Source: Duncaniella muricolitica | GTDB lineage: Bacteria; Bacteroidota; Bacteroidia; Bacteroidales; Muribaculaceae | NCBI GenBank assembly: GCA_025808375.1 | Contig: CP061009.1 | Coordinates: 434,001-498,000, forward strand | Length of the DNA stretch: 64,000 nucleotides | Direction of reading: 5' to 3' | Shown: piece after piece, positions 50,859 through 59,483 of the stretch | Position numbering within the stretch: position 1 is the stretch's first letter | Layout: the number at the start of each line of letters is the position of its first letter | The notes under the pieces: generated by a model | The model's database searches: none | Told to the model about the DNA's origin: nothing | What the model saw: only the letters and a program-made list of their open reading frames with translations | Translations under genes and position numbers: made by a program

Positions 50859-52261
50859 TGAATCTGAAATTTACATACACCCGCCCCGGAGCGTCACGCC
50901 TGATACTGCTCTTTGCAGGATGGGGCATGTCGCCGCGTCCGCTTGATGACGTGAGCATGCCCGGCTATGATGTGGCCGTGGTGTGGGACTATCGCGACAT
51001 GTCAGCCCCGTGGCTCGAAGAACTGTCGGGCTATGAGGAGACGGTGGTGGTGGCATGGTCATTTGGCGTGCATGCCGCTTCGCGTTTCATGGCCTCGCAT
51101 CCGGGACTCCGTGTCACGGCGCGCATCGCTGTCAACGGCACGCGCTTTACGGCCGATGACTCGCGCGGCATACCGCGGGCGATATTTGACGCCACGCTTG
51201 CCGGACTTAGTGAACGGAGCGTGATCAAATTCAATATGCGCATGTGTGGCGGAGCGGCCGCCTATAAGGAGTTTGCCCTGCGTGCCCCCGCCCGCAGTGT
51301 CGACGATCTGCGCGAAGAACTCTCGGCCTTTGACACCTGCGAGGCTCCGCGTATGCTGTGGGACAAGGCGTTTGTCTCGCAGGACGACATGATTATCCCT
51401 GCGGCCAACCAGTCGGAGGCCTGGGCCTCGGATGCGGTGCAGACCATCGTGATTGACGGTCCCCATCTGCCCGACTTCAACCGGCTGCTGCGAGGCTGTC
51501 TTACCGACAAGTCGCATGTGGAGAAGCGTTTCCGCAAAGCCGAGACAACCTATGACGACAATGCCACGGCTCAGTATGCCACGGCCGCGCGTCTGCTCGA
51601 CCTTGCCGCCTCACACGCTCCCGCCGCGGTCGGTGACATACTTGAGGCGGGGTGCGGCACAGGGCGGTTTACCTCCATGCTGCTTGACAGGTTCGGGCCG
51701 GCCCGAGCCACTCTGTGGGACCTGCATATAGCCCCGCAGATCGAGGCATTGCGCACTTCTCATCCCGACATCGCCTTGACGACTCTGAGCTGTGACGCGG
51801 AGTCAGAGATAGCCCGACAGCCCGACGAGGCTTTCGATATGATACTTTCGGCCTCGACCGTGCAGTGGTTCAACTCACTGCGCTCATTTCTCACCGAGGC
51901 TTCACGCACGCTCCGTCCGGGCGGTGTGATAGCACTCTCCACCTATGGTCCCGACACCATGTGCGAGCCCCGCGTGGCTCTCGGCACATCGGGCCGCTTC
52001 CTGTCGCTCGAGCAGATAAGCCGCTGTGTCCCCTCCTCGCTGTCGGTGGCGGAGATAACCGAGGAGCGTCACACGAGCCTTTTCGGCTCGCCTCTCGAAG
52101 TGCTGCGCCACATGAGCCGCACCGGAGTCAACGGTCTGTCGGCCGGCGATAGCGGCGACACCGCCGCGGGCTGCCGTATGCTCCGAAACTATCCGCTTGA
52201 CAGCGAAGGCAAAGCACCACTCACATATCATCCTATCTATCTGGTATTAAAGAAATCATGA
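50858..52261 (+). CDS. bioGC: BioG-BioC fusion: pimeloyl-ACP methyl ester esterase / malonyl-ACP methyltransferase
   Basis: 467 residues, two domains. The N-terminal part (about 1-205) is BioG/DUF452, an alpha/beta hydrolase that removes the methyl ester from pimeloyl-ACP methyl ester: LILLFAGWGMSP, nucleophile Ser in VVAWSFGVHAA, and the C-terminal GPHLPDF carrying the His. The second part (about 225-467) is BioC, a SAM-dependent methyltransferase that caps malonyl-ACP: ILEAGCGTGRFTSML, FDMILSASTVQWFNS and LRPGGVIALSTYGPDT. The fusion joins the first and last steps of pimelate-moiety assembly in one polypeptide. It overlaps bioF by one base and bioD by four. Confidence 0.93.
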   Translation: MNLKFTYTRPGASRLILLFAGWGMSPRPLDDVSMPGYDVAVVWDYRDMSAPWLEELSGYEETVVVAWSFGVHAASRFMASHPGLRVTARIAVNGTRFTADDSRGIPRAIFDATLAGLSERSVIKFNMRMCGGAAAYKEFALRAPARSVDDLREELSAFDTCEAPRMLWDKAFVSQDDMIIPAANQSEAWASDAVQTIVIDGPHLPDFNRLLRGCLTDKSHVEKRFRKAETTYDDNATAQYATAARLLDLAASHAPAAVGDILEAGCGTGRFTSMLLDRFGPARATLWDLHIAPQIEALRTSHPDIALTTLSCDAESEIARQPDEAFDMILSASTVQWFNSLRSFLTEASRTLRPGGVIALSTYGPDTMCEPRVALGTSGRFLSLEQISRCVPSSLSVAEITEERHTSLFGSPLEVLRHMSRTGVNGLSAGDSGDTAAGCRMLRNYPLDSEGKAPLTYHPIYLVLKKS

Positions 52262-52893
52262 GCAACGCTTATTTCATCTCAGGCATCGACACCGATGCCG
52301 GCAAGACCTACGTGACCGGCTACATAGCCCGCCGGCTGATGGAGGAGGGCAAAAGAGTCATCACACAGAAGTTTATCCAGACCGGCAATACCGACATGTC
52401 GGAGGACATAGTGAAACATCGCGAAATCATGGGCATCGGTCTTCAGCCCGAGGATCTTGACCATACCACCGCCCCGGTGATATTTTCTTATCCGGCCTCG
52501 GCCCAGCTTGCCGCGAGAATTGACGGCCGGGAGATTGATCTCGAAGCGATAGACCGCGCTACCGAACGGCTCAAGTCGCTCTATGACATAGTGCTTATAG
52601 AGGGTGCCGGCGGTCTGGCCGTGCCTATCACCGACACATTCATGTCTATAGATTATGCTGAGTCGCGCAAGCTCCCTGTAATACTGGTGACCAACGGCAT
52701 ACTTGGGTCAATCAATCATACCGTATTGTCGCTCGAGGCCATACGTTCACGCGGCATGCAGCTCGCGGCCGTGATTTACAACGAGCATTTCGACACCGAC
52801 CCTGTGATTGCCGAGGACACCCGCGGATTTATTGCCCGCTATGTGGCCCGCAATTTTCCCGACGCCCGCTTTGCCACAGTAGGGAGTCTGTGA
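52258..52893 (+). CDS. bioD: Dethiobiotin synthase
   Basis: 211 residues, usual length. P-loop-like GIDTDAGKTYVTGYIARRL near residue 9, the conserved KFIQTGN substrate segment near 38, and IEGAGGLAVPITD near 115 plus a VTNGILGSINHTVLS stretch near 148. It closes the ureido ring of biotin from DAPA with CO2 and ATP. Last gene of the operon, overlapping the bioGC stop (ATGA); a strong terminator follows 18 bp after the stop. Confidence 0.95.
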   Translation: MSNAYFISGIDTDAGKTYVTGYIARRLMEEGKRVITQKFIQTGNTDMSEDIVKHREIMGIGLQPEDLDHTTAPVIFSYPASAQLAARIDGREIDLEAIDRATERLKSLYDIVLIEGAGGLAVPITDTFMSIDYAESRKLPVILVTNGILGSINHTVLSLEAIRSRGMQLAAVIYNEHFDTDPVIAEDTRGFIARYVARNFPDARFATVGSL

Positions 52894-52911
52894 AAAATAA
52901 AGACAAAAAAT

Positions 52912-52965
52912 AAAGACAGGAGTACGGGAGATAACAAAAAAACTCCCGTACTCCTGTCTTTTTTA
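52912..52965 (+). terminator. Terminator of the biotin operon
   Basis: aaagacaggagtacgggag (52912-52930) pairs perfectly with ctcccgtactcctgtcttt (52943-52961), 19 bp, followed by T residues. It also lies before the convergent FocA-type gene and can serve it. Confidence 0.9.
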
Positions 52966-52976
52966 TGTCTGTGTGG

Positions 52977-53771
52977 TTATTTTTTGAAAAGGTGCAGATA
53001 GCCGTTGACAGCTCCGACTAGAAGTGCGCCGCCGGCGATATTGCCGAGAGTGGAGGGGATGAAGTTGGCGGTCAGAGCCTGAAGAAGTCCCACGTCCGCG
53101 CCTTCCATCATGCCCAGAGGGATGAAAAACATATTGGCGATGCAATGCTCGTAACCCAGGGCTACAAACGCCATCACCGGTAGCCAGCAGCCTAAGGCTT
53201 TCTCCAACAGAGTCTTGCCGCTCAGAGCGAGCCATACGGCCAGGCATACACACCAGTTGGCTCCGATGGCCTTGAGAAACACTACGTCCCACGGCATTGC
53301 CACCTTGGCCTCGGCCACCTTCACCGCGGCAGAGTGCCAGGGGTCTATGGCCGTAAGTCCGCAGCGGTATACCATAAAATATGTAAAGGCGAGCGCGCCG
53401 ACAAGATTGCCCAGATAGACCAGTGTCCAGTTGCGCAGAGTCAGTCCTGGACCATGTTTGCGCTGCATCATCGAGGGGACGAGCACAGCGTTGTTGCCGG
53501 TGAAGAGTTCGGCTCCGAGCACCACCACAAGTATGAGACCTATCGGGAAGGCCACACCGCTCAGCAGTCGCTGAAGCGCGGGGTTGGAGGCGGTGAGTTC
53601 GGGAAATCCGAATCCGAGAGTCATCGACAGGATACCGCCGAGCGAAATGTAGGCTCCGGCCATACAGGCCGATACGAGCAGACGCATGGTGGACGAGGCG
53701 GTGAGATGCGCCTTGGCAGCTCCGGCATCGGAGGCCGCCCGGGTGATTTCAGAGGGGGAAAGTATCTTCAT
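52977..53771 (-). CDS. Formate/nitrite transporter family protein
   Basis: 264 residues with six hydrophobic helices, the FNT fold. Signature segments are present: ACMAGAYISLGGILSMTLG (about 33-51), LGAELFTGNNAVLVPSMM (about 85-102) with the conserved FTGN, WTLVYLGNLVGALAF, ANWCVCLAVWLALSG and HCIANMFFIPLGMM, with the His of the pore. It is an inner-membrane pentameric channel for formate, nitrite or related small anions; formate is the likely substrate in a fermenting anaerobe, but this is inference. Its ATG overlaps the stop of the exonuclease gene by 4 bp, so the two are one transcription unit. Confidence 0.93.
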   Translation of the reverse strand: MKILSPSEITRAASDAGAAKAHLTASSTMRLLVSACMAGAYISLGGILSMTLGFGFPELTASNPALQRLLSGVAFPIGLILVVVLGAELFTGNNAVLVPSMMQRKHGPGLTLRNWTLVYLGNLVGALAFTYFMVYRCGLTAIDPWHSAAVKVAEAKVAMPWDVVFLKAIGANWCVCLAVWLALSGKTLLEKALGCWLPVMAFVALGYEHCIANMFFIPLGMMEGADVGLLQALTANFIPSTLGNIAGGALLVGAVNGYLHLFKK

Positions 53772-54424
53772 TCATTGGAGGGTTGGGAGGAAGCGGTCTC
53801 CTCCTCGTGTCTGACATAGGGTGATGCGGCGGGCACGAAATCGCCCGAGATGAGATGGATATATATGTGCCGGCATGCCCAGGCGTCGATCGACGCATAG
53901 ATCATCTGAGGCTCGGTGAGCACCTGTGCCTCCCAGTTGGTGAGACGCTGCCCCTTGGATATTCGGTGGCCGAAGAGTATGGCATATATCTTCTGGAGGC
54001 TTGCGTCGGTTATGTGATATTTCTTGACCATTTCCTGAAGCTCCACAAATCCGCGGGGCTCAAACTCGCCCACCTGGTGAAGCATATGGAAATCATCCTT
54101 GAGCGAGAGGCCTACCTTGATTACATCCTCACACTCCATAAATTCGCGCAACTCGGGTGTGAAGCCCATCTTGTTGATGCGAAACAGGAATGAATGGTCT
54201 TCGGTCGACACCTGTATGAGCGACACACGGTTGGTCATGCCTTTGCGGAAATTAGGCTTGGTCTCAGTGTCGAAACCCACCACGTCATGACTGCGCAGAA
54301 AGCTGACCGCGGCGGCCACTTCCTCGGCGCGTTCTATCACGGTTATCGCGCCCGCAAATGTAACGGTGGGCATCTCTGCCACACATTTCTTGTCTATTGC
54401 TATACTGAACGACTCGTTATCCAT
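53768..54424 (-). CDS. 3'-5' exonuclease domain protein (RNase D-like)
   Basis: 218 residues. DEDD-superfamily exonuclease motifs: VVGFDTETKPNFRKG (ExoI, Asp and Glu) near 50, DVIKVGLSLKDDFHML (ExoII) near 108, and ASIDAWACRHIYIHL (ExoIII-like) near 188. Such stand-alone DnaQ/RNase D-type proteins degrade or trim RNA or DNA from the 3' end; the substrate here is unknown. A C-terminal Glu/Ser tail follows the fold. It is the first gene of a two-gene unit with the FocA-type channel, overlapping it by 4 bp; a functional link is not obvious. Confidence 0.9.
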   Translation of the reverse strand: MDNESFSIAIDKKCVAEMPTVTFAGAITVIERAEEVAAAVSFLRSHDVVGFDTETKPNFRKGMTNRVSLIQVSTEDHSFLFRINKMGFTPELREFMECEDVIKVGLSLKDDFHMLHQVGEFEPRGFVELQEMVKKYHITDASLQKIYAILFGHRISKGQRLTNWEAQVLTEPQMIYASIDAWACRHIYIHLISGDFVPAASPYVRHEEETASSQPSNE

Positions 54425-54520
54425 ATTGCAAAGTTACGCAATAATCGTGATTTAATACGCATCTTTTTATACAATTAAACATCCTCTGAATCACAAAGAC
54501 GCTATTGTGGAGACAATTTG

Positions 54521-54547
54521 TGCCGGAAAACTCAGTTTTCCGGCACT
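54521..54547. terminator. Perfect 12-bp hairpin
   Basis: gtgccggaaaac (54521-54532) and gttttccggcac (54536-54547) pair around tca, between the sdaA stop and the exonuclease start. It lacks a strong T-run, but the position fits a terminator for the minus-strand sdaA gene. Confidence 0.55.
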
Positions 54548-54601
54548 GTCTGACTTGAAATCATAAATCTCATTAATAAGTATCAACAGGTTGCGGTGCA
54601 A

Positions 54602-55798
54602 TCAGTTAATGACAGCGAGGCCGCCCTGGGATGTCTCCTTGTAGAGCGACGGCAGGTCGTGGCCGGTCTGCTTCATGACCTCGACGATGCGGTCGAAGCT
54701 CACCGAGTGGCGACCGTCGGAGAAAGCCGCGTAGAGATTGGCGTCGAGCGCGCGGGCCGCCGCATAGGCGTTGCGTTCGATGCAGGGTATCTGCACGAGG
54801 CCACACACGGGGTCGCACGTGAGGCCGAGGTGATGCTCGAGGCCCATCTCGGCCGAGTATTCTATCTGGGCCGGTGTGCCGCCAAATAGCTGCGAGGCTG
54901 CCGCGGCCGCCATGGCACACGCCACTCCGACCTCACCCTGACAGCCGACTTCGGCACCCGACACCGAGGCGTTGTGCTTGACCACATTGCCGAAAAGTCC
55001 GGCTGTAGCGAGAGCACGGAGTATGCGTTTCTCAGAGAAATTCTTAGATTTGTGCAGATGATAGAGCACCGCCGGCACTATGCCGCAGGAGCCGCAGGTG
55101 GGAGCTGTGACAATCTTGCCGCCCGAGGCGTTCTCCTCGCTCACAGCCAGGGCATAGGCATAGACGAGACCGCGGCTTTTGAGCGAACTGGCGTAGCCCT
55201 CGGCATGCACATGATAGCTCACGGCCTTGCGGCGCACGCCCAGTCCGCCGGGGAGCACACCTTCGGCCTCGATGCCGCGCTCAACGGCCTGTTTCATCAC
55301 AGTCCATACCTCATGGAGATAATCCCAGATGGCCTGACCTTCGCAACGGTCAACGTATTCCCAGAAGCTTGAGCCGGTCTTCTCACACCACTTCTGGATG
55401 TCACGTATGGTCGACATCTCATACACGCTGTCGGCTTTCTGACGCGACTCGCCCTCCTTGAGTATGTCGCCGCCACCGATGCTGTAATAGGTCTCCTCGG
55501 CGGTGACATTTCCATCCGGGCCGAGGGCCTCAAACTTCATGCCGTTGGGGTGGAAGGGTAGGAAAGTCTCGGGCATCCACACAATCTCGCATGGAGCCAC
55601 GGGGGTGAGAGTGTCAAGTATGGCCTTGTCGGTGAGGTGTCCTTTGCCGGTGGCTGCGAGCGAGCCGTAGAGGGTGACACGGCGCGATGTCGCGCCGGGA
55701 CTGGCGGCAAGAAATTTCTGCGCGGCTTTGAGCGGGCCCATGGTGTGGCTGCTCGAGGGGCCATAACCTATTTTGAATATATGCCTGATTGATTCCAT
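54602..55798 (-). CDS. sdaA: L-serine ammonia-lyase (single-chain)
   Basis: 398 residues. The beta (SDH_beta) domain comes first, with YGPSSSHTMGPLKAAQKFL near 12-30. The alpha domain contains the Fe-S cluster cysteines, including APTCGSCGIVPAVLYHL near 232 and GLTCDPVCGLVQIPCIERN near 330. This is the iron-sulfur type that deaminates serine to pyruvate and ammonia. The ATG (55796-55798) follows AT-rich sequence. It appears to be monocistronic; the next upstream feature is the divergent YhcG-type nuclease. Normal length for the fused single-chain form. Confidence 0.95.
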   Translation of the reverse strand: MESIRHIFKIGYGPSSSHTMGPLKAAQKFLAASPGATSRRVTLYGSLAATGKGHLTDKAILDTLTPVAPCEIVWMPETFLPFHPNGMKFEALGPDGNVTAEETYYSIGGGDILKEGESRQKADSVYEMSTIRDIQKWCEKTGSSFWEYVDRCEGQAIWDYLHEVWTVMKQAVERGIEAEGVLPGGLGVRRKAVSYHVHAEGYASSLKSRGLVYAYALAVSEENASGGKIVTAPTCGSCGIVPAVLYHLHKSKNFSEKRILRALATAGLFGNVVKHNASVSGAEVGCQGEVGVACAMAAAAASQLFGGTPAQIEYSAEMGLEHHLGLTCDPVCGLVQIPCIERNAYAAARALDANLYAAFSDGRHSVSFDRIVEVMKQTGHDLPSLYKETSQGGLAVIN

Positions 55799-55891
55799 AG
55801 CGGAGATGCCTTATATTTACAGTATAACAAAAATCGGGGACAAAATTACAAAAAAAACGTCACATTTACAGTCGGTTTCGCCGCTTTTGCG

Positions 55892-55899
55892 TAACTTTG
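55892..55899 (+). promoter_or_regulatory. Probable -7 element upstream of the YhcG-type nuclease
   Basis: TAACTTTG matches TAnnTTTG and lies 23 bp before the ATG at 55922. No clear -33 element was found. Confidence 0.5.
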
Positions 55900-55921
55900 G
55901 GGTGTATAAGGAAAAGGAAAA

Positions 55922-56968
55922 ATGAATACAGAATTGAAAACTGACTCTATTGTCGCCGATATACGGGAATTGATTCTCAGACAACGGTCAACGATAGCCA
56001 ACACGATAAATACAGCCATGTTGCAATCGTATTGGGAAATCGGACGCCGGATAGTGGAGGAGGAGCAGTCATATTCATCCCGAGCCGAATATGGAGCACA
56101 GCTTATCAAAAAACTCTCTGCCCAACTCACTAATGAATTTGGCCGTGGTTTCAGTGAGAGAAGTCTGCGAAATTATCGTCAGTTTTTCCTGAAATTTCCT
56201 GATTGGACAATTTGGCAACCGCGGTTGCCAAATCTTACATGGTCACATATATCGATATTACTTCGCGTTGATGATGCTGAGGCGAGAGAATGGTATATGA
56301 AAGAATCTCAGCAACAAATGTGGTCGAAGCGGATGCTTGATCGTAATGTGTCATCGCAGTATTACTATCGTTTGTTGTCATCGCAAAGTGTTATACAAGA
56401 TACATTTGACGGTATAGTGCCTTTGGCTAAAGATTCGGATGATATACCTAATCCGACGGATTATATAAAGTCTCCGATGGTAACGGAATTTCTCGGATTG
56501 CCGACAGATTACAGTTATTCGGAATCAGATCTGGAGCAGTCTCTTATATCCCACTTACAGCAGTTTCTGATGGAGTTGGGAAAAGGTTATGCGTTTGTCG
56601 AACGTCAGCAGCGTATAGTGACTGATACAGAAGTCTATTACATAGACCTTGTATTTTACAATTATTTGATGAAGTGTTTTGTCCTTATTGACCTTAAGGC
56701 AACCAAACTGACTCATCAGGATGTCGGACAAATGGATATGTATGTCCGTATGTATGATGAACTGAAACGAACAGATGGAGATAACCCGACAATCGGTATC
56801 TTGTTATGTGCGGAGACAAGCCAGGATATAGCTAAATATTCGATATTGAATGGTAACAAACAGTTGTTTGCCTCAAAATATCTGACGTATCTTCCGACAG
56901 AAAAGCAGCTCCGTGAAGAGATTGAGCGACAAAAAATGATATTCATGTTACAGCAAAGATGTAAATAA
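55922..56968 (+). CDS. YhcG/DUF1016-type PD-(D/E)XK nuclease
   Basis: 348 residues. The N-terminal DUF1016 helical domain (about 10-165) has MLQSYWEIGRRIVEEEQ, FGRGFSERSLRNYRQFFLKF and LTWSHISILLRVDDAEAREW. The C-terminal nuclease has FVERQQRIVTDTEVYYIDLV with Asp near residue 242 and DLKATKLTHQDVGQMDMYVR with Asp257 and Lys259, forming the PD-(D/E)XK site. Family members are thought to act on foreign or recombining DNA. Codon use is clearly AT-richer than in adjacent genes, a sign of recent transfer. The next gene's ATG begins directly after its TAA. No cognate restriction genes are present. Confidence 0.9.
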   Translation: MNTELKTDSIVADIRELILRQRSTIANTINTAMLQSYWEIGRRIVEEEQSYSSRAEYGAQLIKKLSAQLTNEFGRGFSERSLRNYRQFFLKFPDWTIWQPRLPNLTWSHISILLRVDDAEAREWYMKESQQQMWSKRMLDRNVSSQYYYRLLSSQSVIQDTFDGIVPLAKDSDDIPNPTDYIKSPMVTEFLGLPTDYSYSESDLEQSLISHLQQFLMELGKGYAFVERQQRIVTDTEVYYIDLVFYNYLMKCFVLIDLKATKLTHQDVGQMDMYVRMYDELKRTDGDNPTIGILLCAETSQDIAKYSILNGNKQLFASKYLTYLPTEKQLREEIERQKMIFMLQQRCK

Positions 56969-57943
56969 ATGCCTTTGGTTTCCGTAATAATGCCTGTGTA
57001 TAATGCCGAGCGGTATCTTGATTGTTCGGTGGGGTCGGTGATAGCCCAGACTTTTACCGACTGGGAACTGATATGTTTCAACGACGCTTCAACCGACGGG
57101 AGTCTTGCCGTGCTTGAGCGGCTGGCATCATCCGACCCGCGCATACGTGTCATAGATTCGCGCATCAATGTCAAGCAAGGGGGCGGACGCAACCGGGCCA
57201 TCCGTGAGGCCCGCGGAGAGTATGTGGTGTTTCTTGACGCTGACGACAGTCTGCGCCCCGAGTCGCTGTCGCTGTGTATCGACACCGCCCGTCAGCAGGG
57301 GGCCGATATGGTTATGTATGACTACGAGACCATTCCCGGCCGCATGGTGAGTCCGCTCGGGCCTGACGCTGCAGAGCTTAAAGGCGACGAGCTGAGACGA
57401 AGATTTATCCTGCATCCTTCGCCGGTGTGGTCGGCCATGTATCGTCGCAGTCTCATCACCGACAACGGCCTGTATTTTCCCGAGGGAGTGTTTTACGAGG
57501 ACAATGCCGTGACTCTTGCCATACATCTGTCTGCCGTCAATCCTGTCAAGGTCAACGCTCCGCTCTATGGTTATCACATATATGATACATCGGTGAGTCA
57601 CAGAATGAACGATTATCGTTTCTTTCACCGCCTCTCTTCGGCCCGTATGCTCAAAGCTCACCTCATGAGGCTCGGTCTCTATGACCGTTGGCGCGAGGAG
57701 ATAGACTATATTATCTTAAATCAGTATTATACCCATACAATAACGGGGTGTGTTTACCGTTTTGACCGTGTGCCCATCATGCGTCAGCGTTATGTGCGTC
57801 ATACAGTCGAGCGGGTGGTGCCCGGCTTCAGGCATAACAGATATTACAAGGCGTGGCCGTTGGCCGGACGGCTTCGTCTCGAGCTTCACGCCCGCTTCCC
57901 GCGTATCATCCGACGATTGCATATGCTTAAGAATAGAGTTTAG
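56969..57943 (+). CDS. Family 2 glycosyltransferase
   Basis: 324 residues. GT-A signatures are PLVSVIMPVYNAERYLDCSV near residue 2, FNDASTDGSLAVLERL near 35, the donor region GGGRNRAIREARGEYVVFLD near 71-90 and the metal motif LDADDSLRPESL near 89. The remainder (FPEGVFYEDNAVTLAIHL, YHIYDTSVSH) is typical of cell-surface polysaccharide transferases. The ATG at 56969 follows the nuclease TAA with no spacer. The gene returns to GC-rich codon use, so the AT-rich nuclease may have been inserted just in front of an older locus. Its TAG (57941-57943) lies inside a heptamer array. Confidence 0.9.
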   Translation: MPLVSVIMPVYNAERYLDCSVGSVIAQTFTDWELICFNDASTDGSLAVLERLASSDPRIRVIDSRINVKQGGGRNRAIREARGEYVVFLDADDSLRPESLSLCIDTARQQGADMVMYDYETIPGRMVSPLGPDAAELKGDELRRRFILHPSPVWSAMYRRSLITDNGLYFPEGVFYEDNAVTLAIHLSAVNPVKVNAPLYGYHIYDTSVSHRMNDYRFFHRLSSARMLKAHLMRLGLYDRWREEIDYIILNQYYTHTITGCVYRFDRVPIMRQRYVRHTVERVVPGFRHNRYYKAWPLAGRLRLELHARFPRIIRRLHMLKNRV

Positions 57944-57963
57944 AGTTTAAAGGTTAAAGTTTA
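57936..57963. repeat. Heptamer array, RAGTTTA type (4 units) containing the GT2 stop codon
   Basis: gagttta, gagttta, aaggtta, aagttta in exact register. The glycosyltransferase TAG stop straddles the first two units (57941-57943). Confidence 0.85.
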
Positions 57964-58044
57964 GGCTGCGCGGCCGTCAGGCCTGTCGCTATTCCCCAAT
58001 CTTATCTCCATTTTATACTCTACACTGAATAAATCAATAATATC

Positions 58045-59406
58045 ATGAAAAGAATCATCACATCATCACTATTACTGTTTTCGGCCGCATTGGTCTCTAA
58101 TGCCGCGGTCTATAATATCCTCGATTACGGGGCTGTGAGTGACACCACCCGACTGAGCACCTCCGCTCTGCAACGGGCCATCGACGAATGTTCGGCCTCG
58201 GGCGGGGGCACGGTGCTCGTGCCGGCCGGAAGTTATAAGACCGGCAGCATTATACTCCGCAGCCATGTGACGCTCAATCTCGAAAACGGTGCCACCCTCT
58301 ATGGCAGCACCGACATAAAGGACTATACACCCGTGTCGACATCCTATGTGTCGCTGCGCACCAACACCCCGACCGTCCAGCTTATCTATGCCGACAGTGT
58401 GAGCCATGTGGCCATCACGGGGCAAGGTGTGATAGACGGCAGGGGAAAGGCGTTCCCCAAACTGTCGTGGAACGACGAGGGCATTACACGCCCCCATCTG
58501 CTGAGATTCGTGCAATCGTCCGACATCTCGCTCTCGGGCGTCACTCTGCGTAACTCCGGGTGCTGGATGCAGCACTATTTAGCTTGTGACCGTGTGAAAA
58601 TCGACGGCATAACGGTGATAAACCGCAACAACTACAACAATGACGCTCTTGACCTCGACGGTTGTCACAATGTGACGGTCAGCAATATGATTGCCGATTC
58701 GGACGACGATGCCATAACCCTCAAGAGCACCTCGCCGCGACTCTGTGAGGACATTACCATTTCCAACTGTGTGGTGTCGAGCCATTGCAATGCCATCAAG
58801 CTGGGCACCGAGACCAACGGCGGTTTTCGCAACATCAACATCCGCGGCATCGTGGTCAAACCTTCGGCCGACCAGTCGTCGCAATATTTCGGCTATCCAG
58901 GCGGCATAGGCCACTCGGCCATCTCGCTCGAGATAGTCGACGGCGGCATCATGCGCAATGTCAATGTGTCGGACATCACCATCCGCGGCACCGAATCGCC
59001 CATCTTCATACGTCTGGCCGACCGTGCGCGTGCCTATTCGCCCGACCATCCCGTTGAGGGTGTAGGCAGCATCAGCGGGGTAGTGCTTCATGACATCATA
59101 ATTGATGAGGCAGGTCCGTCGGGCAGTTCCATCACAGGTCTTGAAGGACATCCCGTTACCGATATAGTGCTTCACGACATCACGATCAATCATGCCGGAG
59201 GCCAGGGTGTGACAGCGGCCCCCACCGATGAGAAACGAGCCGAGTATCCCGAGTCGACCATGTGGGGCATACTTCCGGCCCAGGGGTTCTGGCTCAACCA
59301 CACCAAAGGTGTGACTCTGCGCAACATCAAGGTCAACGCCCTCGCCCCCGACGCCCGTCCCGTCATACTTGCCACCGACTCTGAGCAATTAGCAATTAGT
59401 AATTAG
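58045..59406 (+). CDS. GH28 polygalacturonase
   Basis: 453 residues. A signal peptide (MKRIITSSLLLFSAALVSNA) is followed by the parallel beta-helix of GH28: YNILDYGAVSDTTRLSTSAL near 23, then the catalytic Asp region NNDALDLDGC (canonical NTD position) near 195 and ADSDDDAITLKS near 218 with the paired Asp. SHCNAIKLGTETNGGFRNI near 247 corresponds to the usual GHG region. It hydrolyses homogalacturonan or rhamnogalacturonan at the cell surface or in the periplasm. The last residues, EQLAISN, are encoded by a YAATTAG array that also supplies the TAG stop, so the natural C-terminus may have been altered. The CE7-type esterase follows. Confidence 0.92.
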   Translation: MKRIITSSLLLFSAALVSNAAVYNILDYGAVSDTTRLSTSALQRAIDECSASGGGTVLVPAGSYKTGSIILRSHVTLNLENGATLYGSTDIKDYTPVSTSYVSLRTNTPTVQLIYADSVSHVAITGQGVIDGRGKAFPKLSWNDEGITRPHLLRFVQSSDISLSGVTLRNSGCWMQHYLACDRVKIDGITVINRNNYNNDALDLDGCHNVTVSNMIADSDDDAITLKSTSPRLCEDITISNCVVSSHCNAIKLGTETNGGFRNINIRGIVVKPSADQSSQYFGYPGGIGHSAISLEIVDGGIMRNVNVSDITIRGTESPIFIRLADRARAYSPDHPVEGVGSISGVVLHDIIIDEAGPSGSSITGLEGHPVTDIVLHDITINHAGGQGVTAAPTDEKRAEYPESTMWGILPAQGFWLNHTKGVTLRNIKVNALAPDARPVILATDSEQLAISN

Positions 59407-59434
59407 TAATTAGCAATTAGTAATTAGCAATTAT
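59386..59434. repeat. Heptamer array, YAATTAG type (7 units), invading the GH28 3' end
   Basis: caattag, caattag, taattag, taattag, caattag, taattag, caattat in perfect 7-bp register. The first three units are translated as the end of GH28 and the TAG at 59404-59406 is its stop codon. Confidence 0.92.
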
Positions 59435-59483
59435 TTTTCGCATCTCATTCTAATCTTTTATCTATCATATTTTGGTTACATTT

